Shown: positions 8,343-15,967 of the stretch, piece by piece
Layout of the letters: the number at the start of each line of letters is the position of its first letter
How positions within the stretch are numbered: position 1 is the stretch's first letter
NCBI RefSeq assembly: GCF_040654855.1
Contig: NZ_JBFAIU010000142.1
Span: 1 to 17,870, forward strand
DNA length: 17,870 nucleotides
From: Asanoa sp040654855
GTDB lineage: Bacteria; Actinomycetota; Actinomycetes; Mycobacteriales; Micromonosporaceae
Reading direction: 5' to 3'
Position numbers and translations under genes: made by a program
Notes under the pieces: model-generated
What the model was told of the DNA's origin: nothing
Database searches by the model: none
The model's input: the letters and a program-made list of their open reading frames with translations, nothing else

Positions 8343-9247
8343 TGCGCCTACCTTCCTGGATCTCACAGCACCTGGCGGCATTGCGCGCCGTCCTGGTGTT
8401 CACCGTCATCCTGGGCCTCGCCTATCCGTTCGCGATGACGGGCATCGCCCAGCTCCCGGGCCTGCGCGACAAGGCGAACGGGTCCGTCATCCAGACCGCG
8501 GACGGCAAGGACGTGGGCAGCTCGCTGATCGGGCAGTCGTTCACCGACGCCGACGGCAACGCCGTGCCCAGCTACTTCCAGTCGCGGCCGTCCGCGGCCG
8601 GCGACGGCTACGACCCGACCTCGACGGCCGCGTCCAACCTGGGCCCGGAGTCGATCGAGGACACCCTGCCCGTGCCGGGCGCGGTGGACGACGAGGGCAA
8701 CCCCGACGAGGGCTCCCAGAGCCTGCTGACCCAGGTCTGCGCGCGCAGCGTGGAGATCGGCCAGCGGGAGGGCGTCTCCGGCGCCCGGCCGTACTGCACG
8801 CCGGACGGCGTCGGCGCGGTCCTGCGGGTCTTCTACTCGGAGGGCCTGTCCGGGACGGTCACCCGGGCCGTCAGCGTCAACCAGGCCGCGCCGGCGACGC
8901 CGTTCATCGCGACGTACGACGGCGTGCGGGTCGAGAGCGCGGTGCCCGGCGACGACTACTCGGGCGGGGTGCTGGTCGCGATCCGCGGTGACGCGCCGGC
9001 GAACCCGGCGGTGCCGTCGGACGCGGTCACCGCGAGCGGTTCGGGACTCGACCCGCAGATCAGCACGGCGTACGCCGAGCTGCAGGTCGCCCGGGTGGCG
9101 CGCGAGCGCGGTGCGGACCCGGCGGCGGTGCGCAAGCTGGTCGACGAGAACACCATCGGCCGCTCGCTCGGCTTCATGGGTGAGCCCGGCGTCAACGTGC
9201 TGAAGCTCAACCTGGCGCTCGACCGCGACCTCCCGGCCGCGCGCTGA
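8342..9247 (+). CDS. kdpC: K+-transporting ATPase subunit C, long form with internal insertion
   Basis: KdpC is the single-span periplasmic/extracellular subunit of the K+ pump. Residues 14-37 form the N-terminal membrane helix. The core motifs are all present: SSLIGQSF, SYFQSRPSAAGDGYDPT, SNLGPES (ending near 104), AVTASGSGLDP (from 228), the AELQVARVARERGAD helix and GVNVLKLNLALDRDLP at the end. At 301 aa it is far longer than the 190-residue E. coli protein. The extra length sits between SNLGPES and AVTASGSGLDP (about residues 105-227) and holds two cysteines (C133, C152). I recall similar long forms in other actinobacteria. The ATG follows AAGGGA at 8329-8334 and overlaps the kdpB stop. 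Confidence 0.95.
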   Translation: MRLPSWISQHLAALRAVLVFTVILGLAYPFAMTGIAQLPGLRDKANGSVIQTADGKDVGSSLIGQSFTDADGNAVPSYFQSRPSAAGDGYDPTSTAASNLGPESIEDTLPVPGAVDDEGNPDEGSQSLLTQVCARSVEIGQREGVSGARPYCTPDGVGAVLRVFYSEGLSGTVTRAVSVNQAAPATPFIATYDGVRVESAVPGDDYSGGVLVAIRGDAPANPAVPSDAVTASGSGLDPQISTAYAELQVARVARERGADPAAVRKLVDENTIGRSLGFMGEPGVNVLKLNLALDRDLPAAR

Positions 9248-9267
9248 CGGGGGCGGGGCGGACCCGG

Positions 9268-11850
9268 ATGGCACGCGGAGAGCTACGGATCTATCTCGGG
9301 GCCGCCCCGGGAGTCGGTAAGACGGTCGCCATGCTCGAGGAGGCACAGCGCCGCATCGAGCGTGGCACCGACGTGGTCGTCGGCTTCGTCGAGACGCACG
9401 GCCGGGCGTACACCGCCCGCATGATCGGCGACCTGGAGGTGGTGCCGCGCCGAACCGCGGAGTACCGCGGCGCCACCTTCACCGAGCTGGACGTGGACGC
9501 GGTGCTGGACCGCCGGCCCGAGGTCGCCCTGGTCGACGAGCTGGCGCACACCAACGTGCCCGGCTCGCGCAACGAGAAGCGCTGGCAGGACGTCCAGGAG
9601 CTGCTCGACGCGGGGATCACCGTGCTGTCCACGGTGAACATCCAGCATCTCGAGTCGCTCAACGACGTGGTCGAGCAGATCACCGGCATCGTCCAGCGGG
9701 AGACCGTGCCGGACAGCGCGGTACGCGGCGCCGACCAGGTCGAACTGGTCGACATGACCCCCGAGGCGCTGCGCCGGCGGATGGCGCACGGCAACATCTA
9801 CCAACCGGACAAGATCGACGCGGCGCTCGGGAACTACTTCCGCGTCGGCAACCTGACCGCGCTGCGGGAGCTGGCGCTGCTCTGGCTGGCCGACAAGGTG
9901 GACCAGCAGCTCGAGCGCTACCGCGACGCGCACGGGATCGGTTCGACCTGGGAGACGCGCGAGCGCGTCGTGGTCGCCGTCACCGGCGGCCCGGAAGGCG
10001 ACACGCTGATCCGCCGCGCCGCCCGGATCGCGGCCCGCAGCAAGGGCACCGACCTGATGGCGGTGCACGTGTCCCGGTCGGACGGGCTGACCGGCGCCGA
10101 CCCCGCCCTGCTGGCCAAGCAGCGGCTGCTCGTGGAGAGCCTCGGCGGCAGTTTCCACCAGGTGGTCGGCGGCGACATCCCGCGGGCGCTGCTCGACTTC
10201 GCCCGGGGCGTCAACGCGACCCAGCTCGTCCTGGGCGTGAGCCGGCGGGGACGGCTCGCCCAGCTGCTGGCCGCCGGCGTCGGCGTGACCACCTCGGCCC
10301 GGTCGGACGCCATCGACGTGCATCTCGTGCCGCACGCCGAGGTGGGCCGTGGCCGGCTGACCGCGCCGGCGCCGGTGCTGTCCGCGCGGCGCCGCCTGAT
10401 CGGCTTCTTCCTGGTCGCGCTCGGCCTGCCCGCGCTGACCGGGGCACTGCTGCCGCTGCGGGCCGACCTCTCCCTGCCCAGCGAGATGCTGCTGTTCCTG
10501 GCGGCGGTCGTGGGGATCGCCCTCGTCGGCGGGATCTGGCCGGCGGTGCTGGCCGCGGTGGCCGCGTCGCTGCTGCTCAACTACTTCTTCACACCGCCGA
10601 CGAACGAGTGGACGATCGCACAGCGCGAGAACATCCTGGCGCTGCTGGTGTTCGTGGTGATCGCGGCGGCGGTGTCCTGGATCGTCGACGTGGCGGCCCG
10701 GCGCACCCGGGACGCCGCGGGGGCGAGCGCGGAGGCGCAGACCCTGGCGACCGTGGCCGGAAGCGTCCTGCGCGGCACCCGGCCGTTGACCGCGCTGCTC
10801 GAGCGGCTCCAGGAGACGTTCGGGCTGGAGGCGGTCACGCTGCTGGAGCGCAGCCCGGATGCCCTCGGTCGCCCCGACCGCCAGCGGAGTCCGTCCGCGT
10901 GGTCGGTGGCCGCGAGCGTCGGCGGCGCGCCGTGCTGCACGCCGGGGGAGGCGCACACGGAGGTGGCCGTCGACGACGGTCTCGTTCTGGCGCTGCGTGG
11001 GCGTACCCCCGCCGCAGCCGACCGTCGGTTGATCGAGGCGTTCGCCGCACAGGCCGCGGTGGCGTTGCGGCACGAGCGGCTGGCCGCCGCGGCGGCACAG
11101 GCGCGTCCGCTGGCCGAGGCCGACCGCATGCGCACCGCGCTCCTGGCGGCGGTCAGCCACGACCTGCGTACGCCACTCGCCTCCGCCAAGGCGGCCGTCG
11201 ACAGCCTGCTCAGTCACGAGGTGGCGTTCTCCGACCTGGACCGGGACGACCTGCTGGACGCGGCCCGGGAGTCGCTGGACCGGCTGGCCCGGCTGGTCGA
11301 CAACCTGCTCGACCTGAGCCGGTTGCAGGCCGGCGCGCTCGGCGTGAGCGTGGCGGAGATCGGCTTGGAGGACGCGGTGCCGCGGGCGCTCGACGAGCTC
11401 GGCGCCGTCGTGCGCTCCGACATCACCGCCGACCTGCCCGCCGTCGCCGCCGATCCCGGGCTGCTGGAGCGGATCCTGGTGAACCTGATCGCGAACGCGC
11501 TGCGGTTCAGCCCGCCCGGGCGGCCGCCGCTGGTCACCGCCCGCTACCAGGAGGATGTCGTCGAGCTGCGGGTCGTCGACCACGGGCCCGGCATCCCCGA
11601 AGCCGACCGCGACAAGGTCTTCGTGCCCTTCCAGCGGATGGGCGACCGCGACAACCACAACGGTGTCGGGCTGGGCCTGGCCCTGTCCCGCGGGCTGGCC
11701 GAGGCGATGGGCGGTTCGCTGCGCCCGGAGACGACGAACGGCGGCGGGCTGACGATGGTGCTGTCCCTGCCGGCCGCGATCTCACCGGGCGACGGCAACG
11801 CCACGGAGGCGGTCGAGCGCGCGGTCCGCGAACGCCGTCACCGGCGATGA
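9268..11850 (+). CDS. kdpD: Osmosensitive K+ channel sensor histidine kinase
   Basis: KdpD senses K+ limitation and osmotic or ionic stress and controls phosphorylation of KdpE. The 860 residues show the full family layout. The N-terminal KdpD domain has the Walker A motif GAAPGVGKT (11-19) and VDELAHTNVPGSRNEKRW. A USP-like domain follows from about 232. Hydrophobic segments of the four-span sensor lie between about 375 and 478, then comes a GAF-like region (about 490-610). The histidine-kinase core has the phosphoacceptor AVSHDLRTPLASAK (H631), the N box NLIANALRFS (N739/N743), G1 DHGPGIPE (D771) and G2 GVGLGLALS (799-807). The ATG lies 20 bp after kdpC, closer to the Walker motif than in E. 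coli. The stop overlaps the kdpE start. Confidence 0.97.
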   Translation: MARGELRIYLGAAPGVGKTVAMLEEAQRRIERGTDVVVGFVETHGRAYTARMIGDLEVVPRRTAEYRGATFTELDVDAVLDRRPEVALVDELAHTNVPGSRNEKRWQDVQELLDAGITVLSTVNIQHLESLNDVVEQITGIVQRETVPDSAVRGADQVELVDMTPEALRRRMAHGNIYQPDKIDAALGNYFRVGNLTALRELALLWLADKVDQQLERYRDAHGIGSTWETRERVVVAVTGGPEGDTLIRRAARIAARSKGTDLMAVHVSRSDGLTGADPALLAKQRLLVESLGGSFHQVVGGDIPRALLDFARGVNATQLVLGVSRRGRLAQLLAAGVGVTTSARSDAIDVHLVPHAEVGRGRLTAPAPVLSARRRLIGFFLVALGLPALTGALLPLRADLSLPSEMLLFLAAVVGIALVGGIWPAVLAAVAASLLLNYFFTPPTNEWTIAQRENILALLVFVVIAAAVSWIVDVAARRTRDAAGASAEAQTLATVAGSVLRGTRPLTALLERLQETFGLEAVTLLERSPDALGRPDRQRSPSAWSVAASVGGAPCCTPGEAHTEVAVDDGLVLALRGRTPAAADRRLIEAFAAQAAVALRHERLAAAAAQARPLAEADRMRTALLAAVSHDLRTPLASAKAAVDSLLSHEVAFSDLDRDDLLDAARESLDRLARLVDNLLDLSRLQAGALGVSVAEIGLEDAVPRALDELGAVVRSDITADLPAVAADPGLLERILVNLIANALRFSPPGRPPLVTARYQEDVVELRVVDHGPGIPEADRDKVFVPFQRMGDRDNHNGVGLGLALSRGLAEAMGGSLRPETTNGGGLTMVLSLPAAISPGDGNATEAVERAVRERRHRR

Positions 11851-12515
11851 TGCGGGTGCTCGTCGTCGACGACGACCCGTCGATCGTCCGCACGTTGCAG
11901 ATCAACCTCCGGATCCGGGGGTACGCCGTGGACACGGCGGTCGACGGCGCCGGCGCGCTGCGTGCCGCCCTGCGGGTCCGGCCCGACCTGGTCGTGCTCG
12001 ACCTCGGGCTGCCGGACATGGACGGGCTGGCGGTGCTCGCGGGCCTGCGGTCCTGGTCGGCGGTGCCGGTGGTGGTGCTGACGGGCCGCGACGACCACGC
12101 CGCGAAGGTGGGCGCGCTCGACGCGGGCGCCGACGACTACCTGACGAAGCCGTTCCACGTCGAGGAACTGGTGGCCCGGATGCGCGCGGTGGCCCGGCGG
12201 CGGCTTTCCGGGCCGTCCGGCGTCTCGGCGGTGCGGATCGGGCGGTTCCTGGTCGACGTCGCGGATCGCACGGTGACGCCGCCGGTGCGGCTGACGCCCA
12301 CGGAGTGGCACCTGCTGGAGATCCTCGTGCGGCGCTCCGGGCACCTGGTCACGCACCGGGAGCTGCTGCGGGAGGTGTGGGGCCCGGCTTACGAGGGGTC
12401 GACGAACTATCTGCGGCAGTACGTGACCCAGCTGCGCCACAAGCTGGAGGAGGAGCCGTCCCGCCCGCGGCACCTGCTGACCGAGCAGGGCGTGGGCTAT
12501 CGCCTCGTGCCCTAG
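11847..12515 (+). CDS. kdpE: KDP operon response regulator, OmpR/PhoB family
   Basis: KdpE is the DNA-binding partner of KdpD and activates the kdp genes. The protein is 222 aa (221 if the second of two adjacent ATGs, at 11850, is used). The receiver domain has the acidic pocket VVDDDPS (D8-D10), phosphoacceptor D52 in LVVLDLGLPDMDG, T79 in VVVLTGRDD and K101 in YLTKPF. A winged-helix output domain follows (LTPTEWHLLEILVRRSGHLV, LREVWGP, YVTQLRHKLE, GVGYRLVP). The ATG overlaps the kdpD TGA. The reading frame stays open for a long way upstream across kdpD, but the receiver domain begins exactly here. Its TAG stop overlaps the stop of the opposite-strand synthetase gene. Confidence 0.97.
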   Translation: MMRVLVVDDDPSIVRTLQINLRIRGYAVDTAVDGAGALRAALRVRPDLVVLDLGLPDMDGLAVLAGLRSWSAVPVVVLTGRDDHAAKVGALDAGADDYLTKPFHVEELVARMRAVARRRLSGPSGVSAVRIGRFLVDVADRTVTPPVRLTPTEWHLLEILVRRSGHLVTHRELLREVWGPAYEGSTNYLRQYVTQLRHKLEEEPSRPRHLLTEQGVGYRLVP

Positions 12516-13861
12516 AGGCGGTGCTTCTGCACCTTGCCCAGGGCGTTGCGGGGGAGCGCGGGCACGAAGATCACTTCGCGGGGGCGCTTGTGTGCGGACA
12601 GCGTCGTCGCGACGTGCTGGATCAGCGTGTCCGCCGCGGTGCCGTCCGCGACGACGTAGGCGACGATGCGCTGGCCCAGGTCGTCGTCCGGGCGGCCGAC
12701 CACCGCCGCCTCGTGGACGGCGGGGTGGGTGAGCAGGGCATCCTCGATCTCGCCCGCGCCAACCCGGAAGCCGCCGGTCTTGATCAGGTCGGTCGAGGCG
12801 CGGCCGACGATCCGGTGCGTGCCCTCGGCGTCGATCGTGGCGACGTCGCCGGTGCGGAACCAGCCGTCGTGGGTGAAGGCCTTGGCGGTCGCTTCCGGCT
12901 GGTCGAGGTAGCCGGCGAAGACGGTCGCGCCGCGGATTTCGAGCGCGCCCGGTGTCGCGCCGTCATGTGCTGTCTCGTCGCCGTTCTCGTCGACCAGGCG
13001 GGTCTCGACGCCCGCGATCGGGCTGCCGACCGCGCCGGGCCTTCGGCTCCCGTCCGCTCGCGTGGCGACGGTGATCAGCGTTTCGGTCATGCCGTAGCGC
13101 TCGACCGGGGCCTGGCCGGTCAGCGTTTTCAGTGCCGTGAAGACGCCGGCTGGGAGGGCGGCGCTGCCGGAGACCAGCAGGCGGGCGCTGCGCAGGGCCC
13201 GGGCCGCATCCGCGGCGGCGGCGACGCGGTGCCAGATCGTGGGGACGGCGAAGTAGAGGCTGCCGCGCGCGGCGGCGAGCAGGTCGGGGCGCGGGCGGCC
13301 CGTGTGGTGCAGGCGGCTGCCGGTGCGCAGGGCGCCGAGTACGCCGAGGACCAGCCCGTGTACGTGGTAGAGCGGCAGCGCGTGGACGAGGCGGTCCTCG
13401 GCGGTCCAGTCCCAGGCGTCCGCGAGGCCGTCCAGGCAGGCGGCGATCGCGGTGCCGGTGATCGGCACGCCCTTGGGTCGGCCCGTGGTGCCGCTCGTGT
13501 AGAGGATCAGGGCCGGGCGGTCCGTAGCCGCGGGGTCGGTCCACTGGGCCTTGTCGCTGAGGTCGACGTCGTCCAGCAGGACCTCGGCGTGGGAGTCGCG
13601 GATGATGTGGTCGCGCTCGGCCGGCCCGGAGTCGGGCGGGACCGGGACCACCGGCACGCCGGCCGCCATGCCGCCGAGGACCGCGGCGACGGTCTCCACG
13701 GTGGACGTGGCGGTGACGGCGGCGGCGCGGGCGCCCGCGATCCGCCGGGCGACGCCCGCGCTCGCGGCGGCGAGGTCCTCGAACGAGAGCGCGTCGTCGC
13801 CGATCCGCACCGCGTCGGGTGCGTCGCCGAACGAGCCGGTCAGGGCGGGCAGCAGAGACAC
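12512..13861 (-). CDS. Acyl-CoA synthetase, MatB-like (malonyl-CoA synthetase family)
   Basis: This ANL-superfamily adenylating enzyme activates a carboxylic acid as acyl-AMP and transfers it to coenzyme A. Motifs are the phosphate-binding loop LYTSGTTGRPKGVP (120-133), LPLYHVHGLVLG, LVSGSAALPAGVF, YGMTET (256-261), WFRTGD ending at D339, the hinge region GRASTDLIKTGGFRVGAGEI and the C-terminal catalytic lysine in ALGKVQKHRL (K443). The short length (449 aa), the N-terminus VSLLPALTG and the SGSAALP motif resemble Streptomyces MatB, which makes malonyl- and methylmalonyl-CoA for polyketide and fatty-acid synthesis. The substrate is inferred. I chose the GTG at 13861 because the domain begins there; the upstream frame to 13987 is arginine-rich leader. 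No malonate transporter or decarboxylase gene is adjacent. Confidence 0.88.
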   Translation of the reverse strand: MSLLPALTGSFGDAPDAVRIGDDALSFEDLAAASAGVARRIAGARAAAVTATSTVETVAAVLGGMAAGVPVVPVPPDSGPAERDHIIRDSHAEVLLDDVDLSDKAQWTDPAATDRPALILYTSGTTGRPKGVPITGTAIAACLDGLADAWDWTAEDRLVHALPLYHVHGLVLGVLGALRTGSRLHHTGRPRPDLLAAARGSLYFAVPTIWHRVAAAADAARALRSARLLVSGSAALPAGVFTALKTLTGQAPVERYGMTETLITVATRADGSRRPGAVGSPIAGVETRLVDENGDETAHDGATPGALEIRGATVFAGYLDQPEATAKAFTHDGWFRTGDVATIDAEGTHRIVGRASTDLIKTGGFRVGAGEIEDALLTHPAVHEAAVVGRPDDDLGQRIVAYVVADGTAADTLIQHVATTLSAHKRPREVIFVPALPRNALGKVQKHRL

Positions 13862-14018
13862 GCGGCCAACGCTGCCATATCGGTCGTGTGCGCCCGTGCG
13901 TACCCCTATTGTTGTTTGAGTAGTTCGCGGACAACGGGCCGTAACCCTTCCGACGGACCGCGTGTCGTGGGAGCTTTGTGGGTACATCGGGTGGACCCAC
14001 TCCTACGGGCGGTGACTG
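13862..14018. promoter_or_regulatory. Divergent intergenic region between the acyl-CoA synthetase and GCS2 genes
   Basis: These 157 bp separate two divergent genes and must hold both promoters. The stretch around 13906-13926 (CCTATTGTTGTTTGAGTAG) is unusually AT-rich for this genome, as expected for promoter melting. TATTGT within it fits a loose TAnnnT -10 pattern on the plus strand, but no convincing -35 box accompanies it, so exact promoters are not assigned. Confidence 0.35.
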
Positions 14019-15497
14019 ATGGGCGAAGAGGTCGACCAGCGGGAGTTCACCCGCGAAGACCGCGCGCGCTACCGGCAGAAGGTGCGCCGCTGCCTCGACG
14101 TGTTCGCGGAGATGCTGCGCGAGGCACGCTTCGACTTCGAGCGGCCGCTGACCGGCATGGAGATCGAGCTCAACCTCATCGACGACGCGGCCGACCCGGC
14201 GATGCGCAACGCCGACGTGCTCGCCGCCGTCGCCGATCCGGCGTTCCAGACCGAGCTGGGCCAGTTCAACGTGGAGATCAACGTTGCTCCGCGGCGGCTG
14301 GGCACGCGCGGTTCGGCGGAGTTCGAGACCGACATCCGGGCGAGCCTGAATGCGGCCGAGGACAAGGCGCGCGCGGTCGGCGCGCACATGGTGATGATCG
14401 GGATCCTGCCGACGCTCCGGCAGAGCCACCTGACGGTCGAGTCGCTGTCGGCGAACCCGCGCTACGCGTTGATCAACGAGCAGATCTTCGCGGCCCGCGG
14501 CGAGGACCTGACGATCCGGATCGACGGCGTGGAGCGATTGAACACCACCGCGGACACGGTCGCCCCCGAGGCCGCGTGCACGTCGACGCAGTTCCACCTG
14601 CAGGTGTCGCCCGCGCAGTTCGCGTCGTACTGGAACGCCGCACAGACCATCGCCGGCGTCCAGGTGGCGCTGGGCGCGAACTCGCCCTTCCTCTACGGCA
14701 AGGAGCTGTGGCGCGAGACCCGGATCCCGCTGTTCGAGCAGGCCACGGACACGCGTTCGGAAGAGATCAAGGCGCAGGGTGTACGCCCGCGGGTCTGGTT
14801 CGGCGAGCGGTGGATCACCTCGGTCTTCGACCTGTTCGAGGAGAACGTGCGCTACTTCCCGGCGCTGCTCCCGATCTGCGACCCGGAGGACCCGGCGGAG
14901 GCGCTCGCCAACGGCGACACCCCGACGCTGGCCGAGCTGCGCCTGCACAACGGCACGATCTACCGGTGGAACCGCCCGATCTACGACGTGGTCCGCAACC
15001 GCCCGCACCTCCGGGTCGAGAACCGCGTCCTCCCCGCGGGCCCGACGGTGATCGACACGATAGCCAACGCGGCGTTCTACTTCGGCGTGGTCCGCACCCT
15101 GGCAGAGTCGGACCGTCCGCTGTGGTCCCAGATGTCCTTCAGCGCGGCGGAGGAGAACTTCCACAACTGCGCCCGCAACGGCATCGGCGCGCAGGTCTTC
15201 TGGCCGGGCCTGGGCTACCTGCCGGTGACGGAACTGGTCCTGCGCCGGCTGCTCCCGCTGGCGTCGGAGGGCCTGGACCGCTGGGGCGTGGCCCCGGAGG
15301 AACGGGACCGGCTGCTCGGCATCATCGAACAGCGGTGCCTGCTGGGCCGCAACGGGGCGAGCTGGCAGGTGGACACGCTCCACCACCTGGAGGTGGAGGG
15401 CAACCTGGACCGCCGGGAGGCGCTCCGCCAGGTGGTCAAGCGCTACGTCCCACTGATGCACAGCAACGAGCCGGTCCACGAATGGCCAACCTCGTAG
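14019..15497 (+). CDS. Glutamate-cysteine ligase (GCS2) family protein, uncharacterised branch
   Basis: The 492-residue protein belongs by appearance to the carboxylate-amine ligase fold of GCS2/YbdK proteins, which join glutamate to an amine using ATP. Supporting segments are RPLTGMEIELNLID (about 44-57, the acidic ATP/metal-binding strand), ELGQFNVEINVAP, LGANSPFLYGKELW and the C-terminal LRVENRVLPAGPTVIDTIAN. Actinobacteria normally use mycothiol instead of glutathione, so a classical gshA role is doubtful. A gamma-glutamyl transfer to cysteine for ergothioneine, or to another amine, is possible, but no ergothioneine genes are nearby. The ATG at 14019 lies before an amphipathic N-terminal helix; the ribosome binding site is weak (GGGCGG). 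It is divergent from the acyl-CoA synthetase gene and appears monocistronic. Confidence 0.85.
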   Translation: MGEEVDQREFTREDRARYRQKVRRCLDVFAEMLREARFDFERPLTGMEIELNLIDDAADPAMRNADVLAAVADPAFQTELGQFNVEINVAPRRLGTRGSAEFETDIRASLNAAEDKARAVGAHMVMIGILPTLRQSHLTVESLSANPRYALINEQIFAARGEDLTIRIDGVERLNTTADTVAPEAACTSTQFHLQVSPAQFASYWNAAQTIAGVQVALGANSPFLYGKELWRETRIPLFEQATDTRSEEIKAQGVRPRVWFGERWITSVFDLFEENVRYFPALLPICDPEDPAEALANGDTPTLAELRLHNGTIYRWNRPIYDVVRNRPHLRVENRVLPAGPTVIDTIANAAFYFGVVRTLAESDRPLWSQMSFSAAEENFHNCARNGIGAQVFWPGLGYLPVTELVLRRLLPLASEGLDRWGVAPEERDRLLGIIEQRCLLGRNGASWQVDTLHHLEVEGNLDRREALRQVVKRYVPLMHSNEPVHEWPTS

Positions 15498-15588
15498 CCG
15501 GCTAGGCCGCCGCGCGGTTGGGCGATTGGCGTCAACTGCCGGCCCTGGGCGAACGGTCTGGTGCATGCGGCAGCGGCTATTTCGCCGC

Positions 15589-15617
15589 CGGCTGAGGCTC
15601 GCGGCGCAGCCTGGCCG
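15589..15617 (+). terminator. Weak hairpin, possible terminator of the GCS2 gene
   Basis: CGGC-TG-AGGCT pairs with AGCCT-G-GCCG across an 8-base loop, about 90 bp after the GCS2 stop. There is no T-run, as is common for actinobacterial terminators, and the internal asymmetry weakens the stem. Confidence 0.3.
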
Positions 15618-15724
15618 CCGTTGCTTGACCTTGTCGGAGACACCCTCCATGGGGACGGTGCCCTTCGTCTTCGCGCTCGGTTCCGGCGTGGCGCCGCGTA
15701 AGGAGCCGTCGTAGGGCCCGCCGC

Positions 15725-15754
15725 GGTGGTCTCGCGCCTGTGTTCGAGACCGTC
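15725..15754. other. Stem-loop with perfect 7-bp core GGTCTCG/CGAGACC
   Basis: GGTCTCG (15728-15734) and CGAGACC (15745-15751) are exact inverted copies around a 10-base loop. On the plus-strand transcript the stem can extend three more pairs, two of them G-U. It lies in the gene-poor stretch, between no obvious gene pair, so terminator, RNA element and chance are all open. Confidence 0.35.
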
Positions 15755-15967
15755 CCCGGCGTTGCGCGGCGTGACTGGCGGTGACCGGCGTTTGCGCTGT
15801 CGTTGACGCCGACCAGCAGGCAGGGCCGGCCGACCGTCAACGTGCCCCGGGGGTTCGATTGTGGAGCGCGGACCTGGCAGCGACGCGCAGCGAGCGGTGT
15901 CTGGCGGGAGCGACGGCCCGGACCGCCGCGGACCCGAGTCGCGATTGCTCTGTGGTCTTGCGTTTGG

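Larger units (their letters stand above)
15498..15967. other. 470-bp stretch without a confident gene
   Basis: Between the GCS2 gene and the 176-residue protein gene I find no complete, RBS-preceded gene and no tRNA. The stretch holds two hairpin candidates (15589-15617 and 15725-15754) and a weak third at 15912-15927 that folds only as minus-strand RNA. A plus-strand frame ends at the TAG at 15712-15714; its last 21 codons (from ATG 15649) have 18 of 20 sense codons ending in G or C. On the minus strand the same DNA also stays open. This could be a decayed gene end, a dispersed intergenic element or plain GC-rich spacer. Confidence 0.5.

Noticed and set aside
4356..8381. Very long minus-strand open frame (over 1300 codons) opposite kdpA and kdpB
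   Set aside because: It is antisense to two perfect family members; the Asp/Arg/His-rich composition is the typical mirror of GC-biased codons, not a protein.
9283..11658. Minus-strand open frame of 791 codons opposite kdpD
   Set aside because: Antisense mirror of a gene with all expected kinase motifs.
10608..11846. Upstream extension of the kdpE frame through kdpD
   Set aside because: The receiver domain begins exactly at ATG 11847; upstream residues are an out-of-frame reading of kdpD.
12305..15505. Plus-strand open frame of 1066 codons across the acyl-CoA synthetase and GCS2 genes
   Set aside because: It crosses two real genes in other frames and the composition is low-complexity Arg/Gly/Ala.
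15620..15650. Minus-strand start MEGVSDKVKQ, resembling the beginning of CsbD-type stress proteins
   Set aside because: The following residues (arginine/serine-rich) do not continue the CsbD pattern and there is no clean stop at the right length.
15840..15870. GGTTCGAT, resembling a tRNA T-loop
   Set aside because: Flanking bases cannot form a T-stem or acceptor stem.
15912..15927. Minus-strand hairpin GGCGGT-CCGG-GCCGTC after the 176-residue protein gene
   Set aside because: Only six pairs, two of them G-U, and no T-run; too weak to call a terminator.
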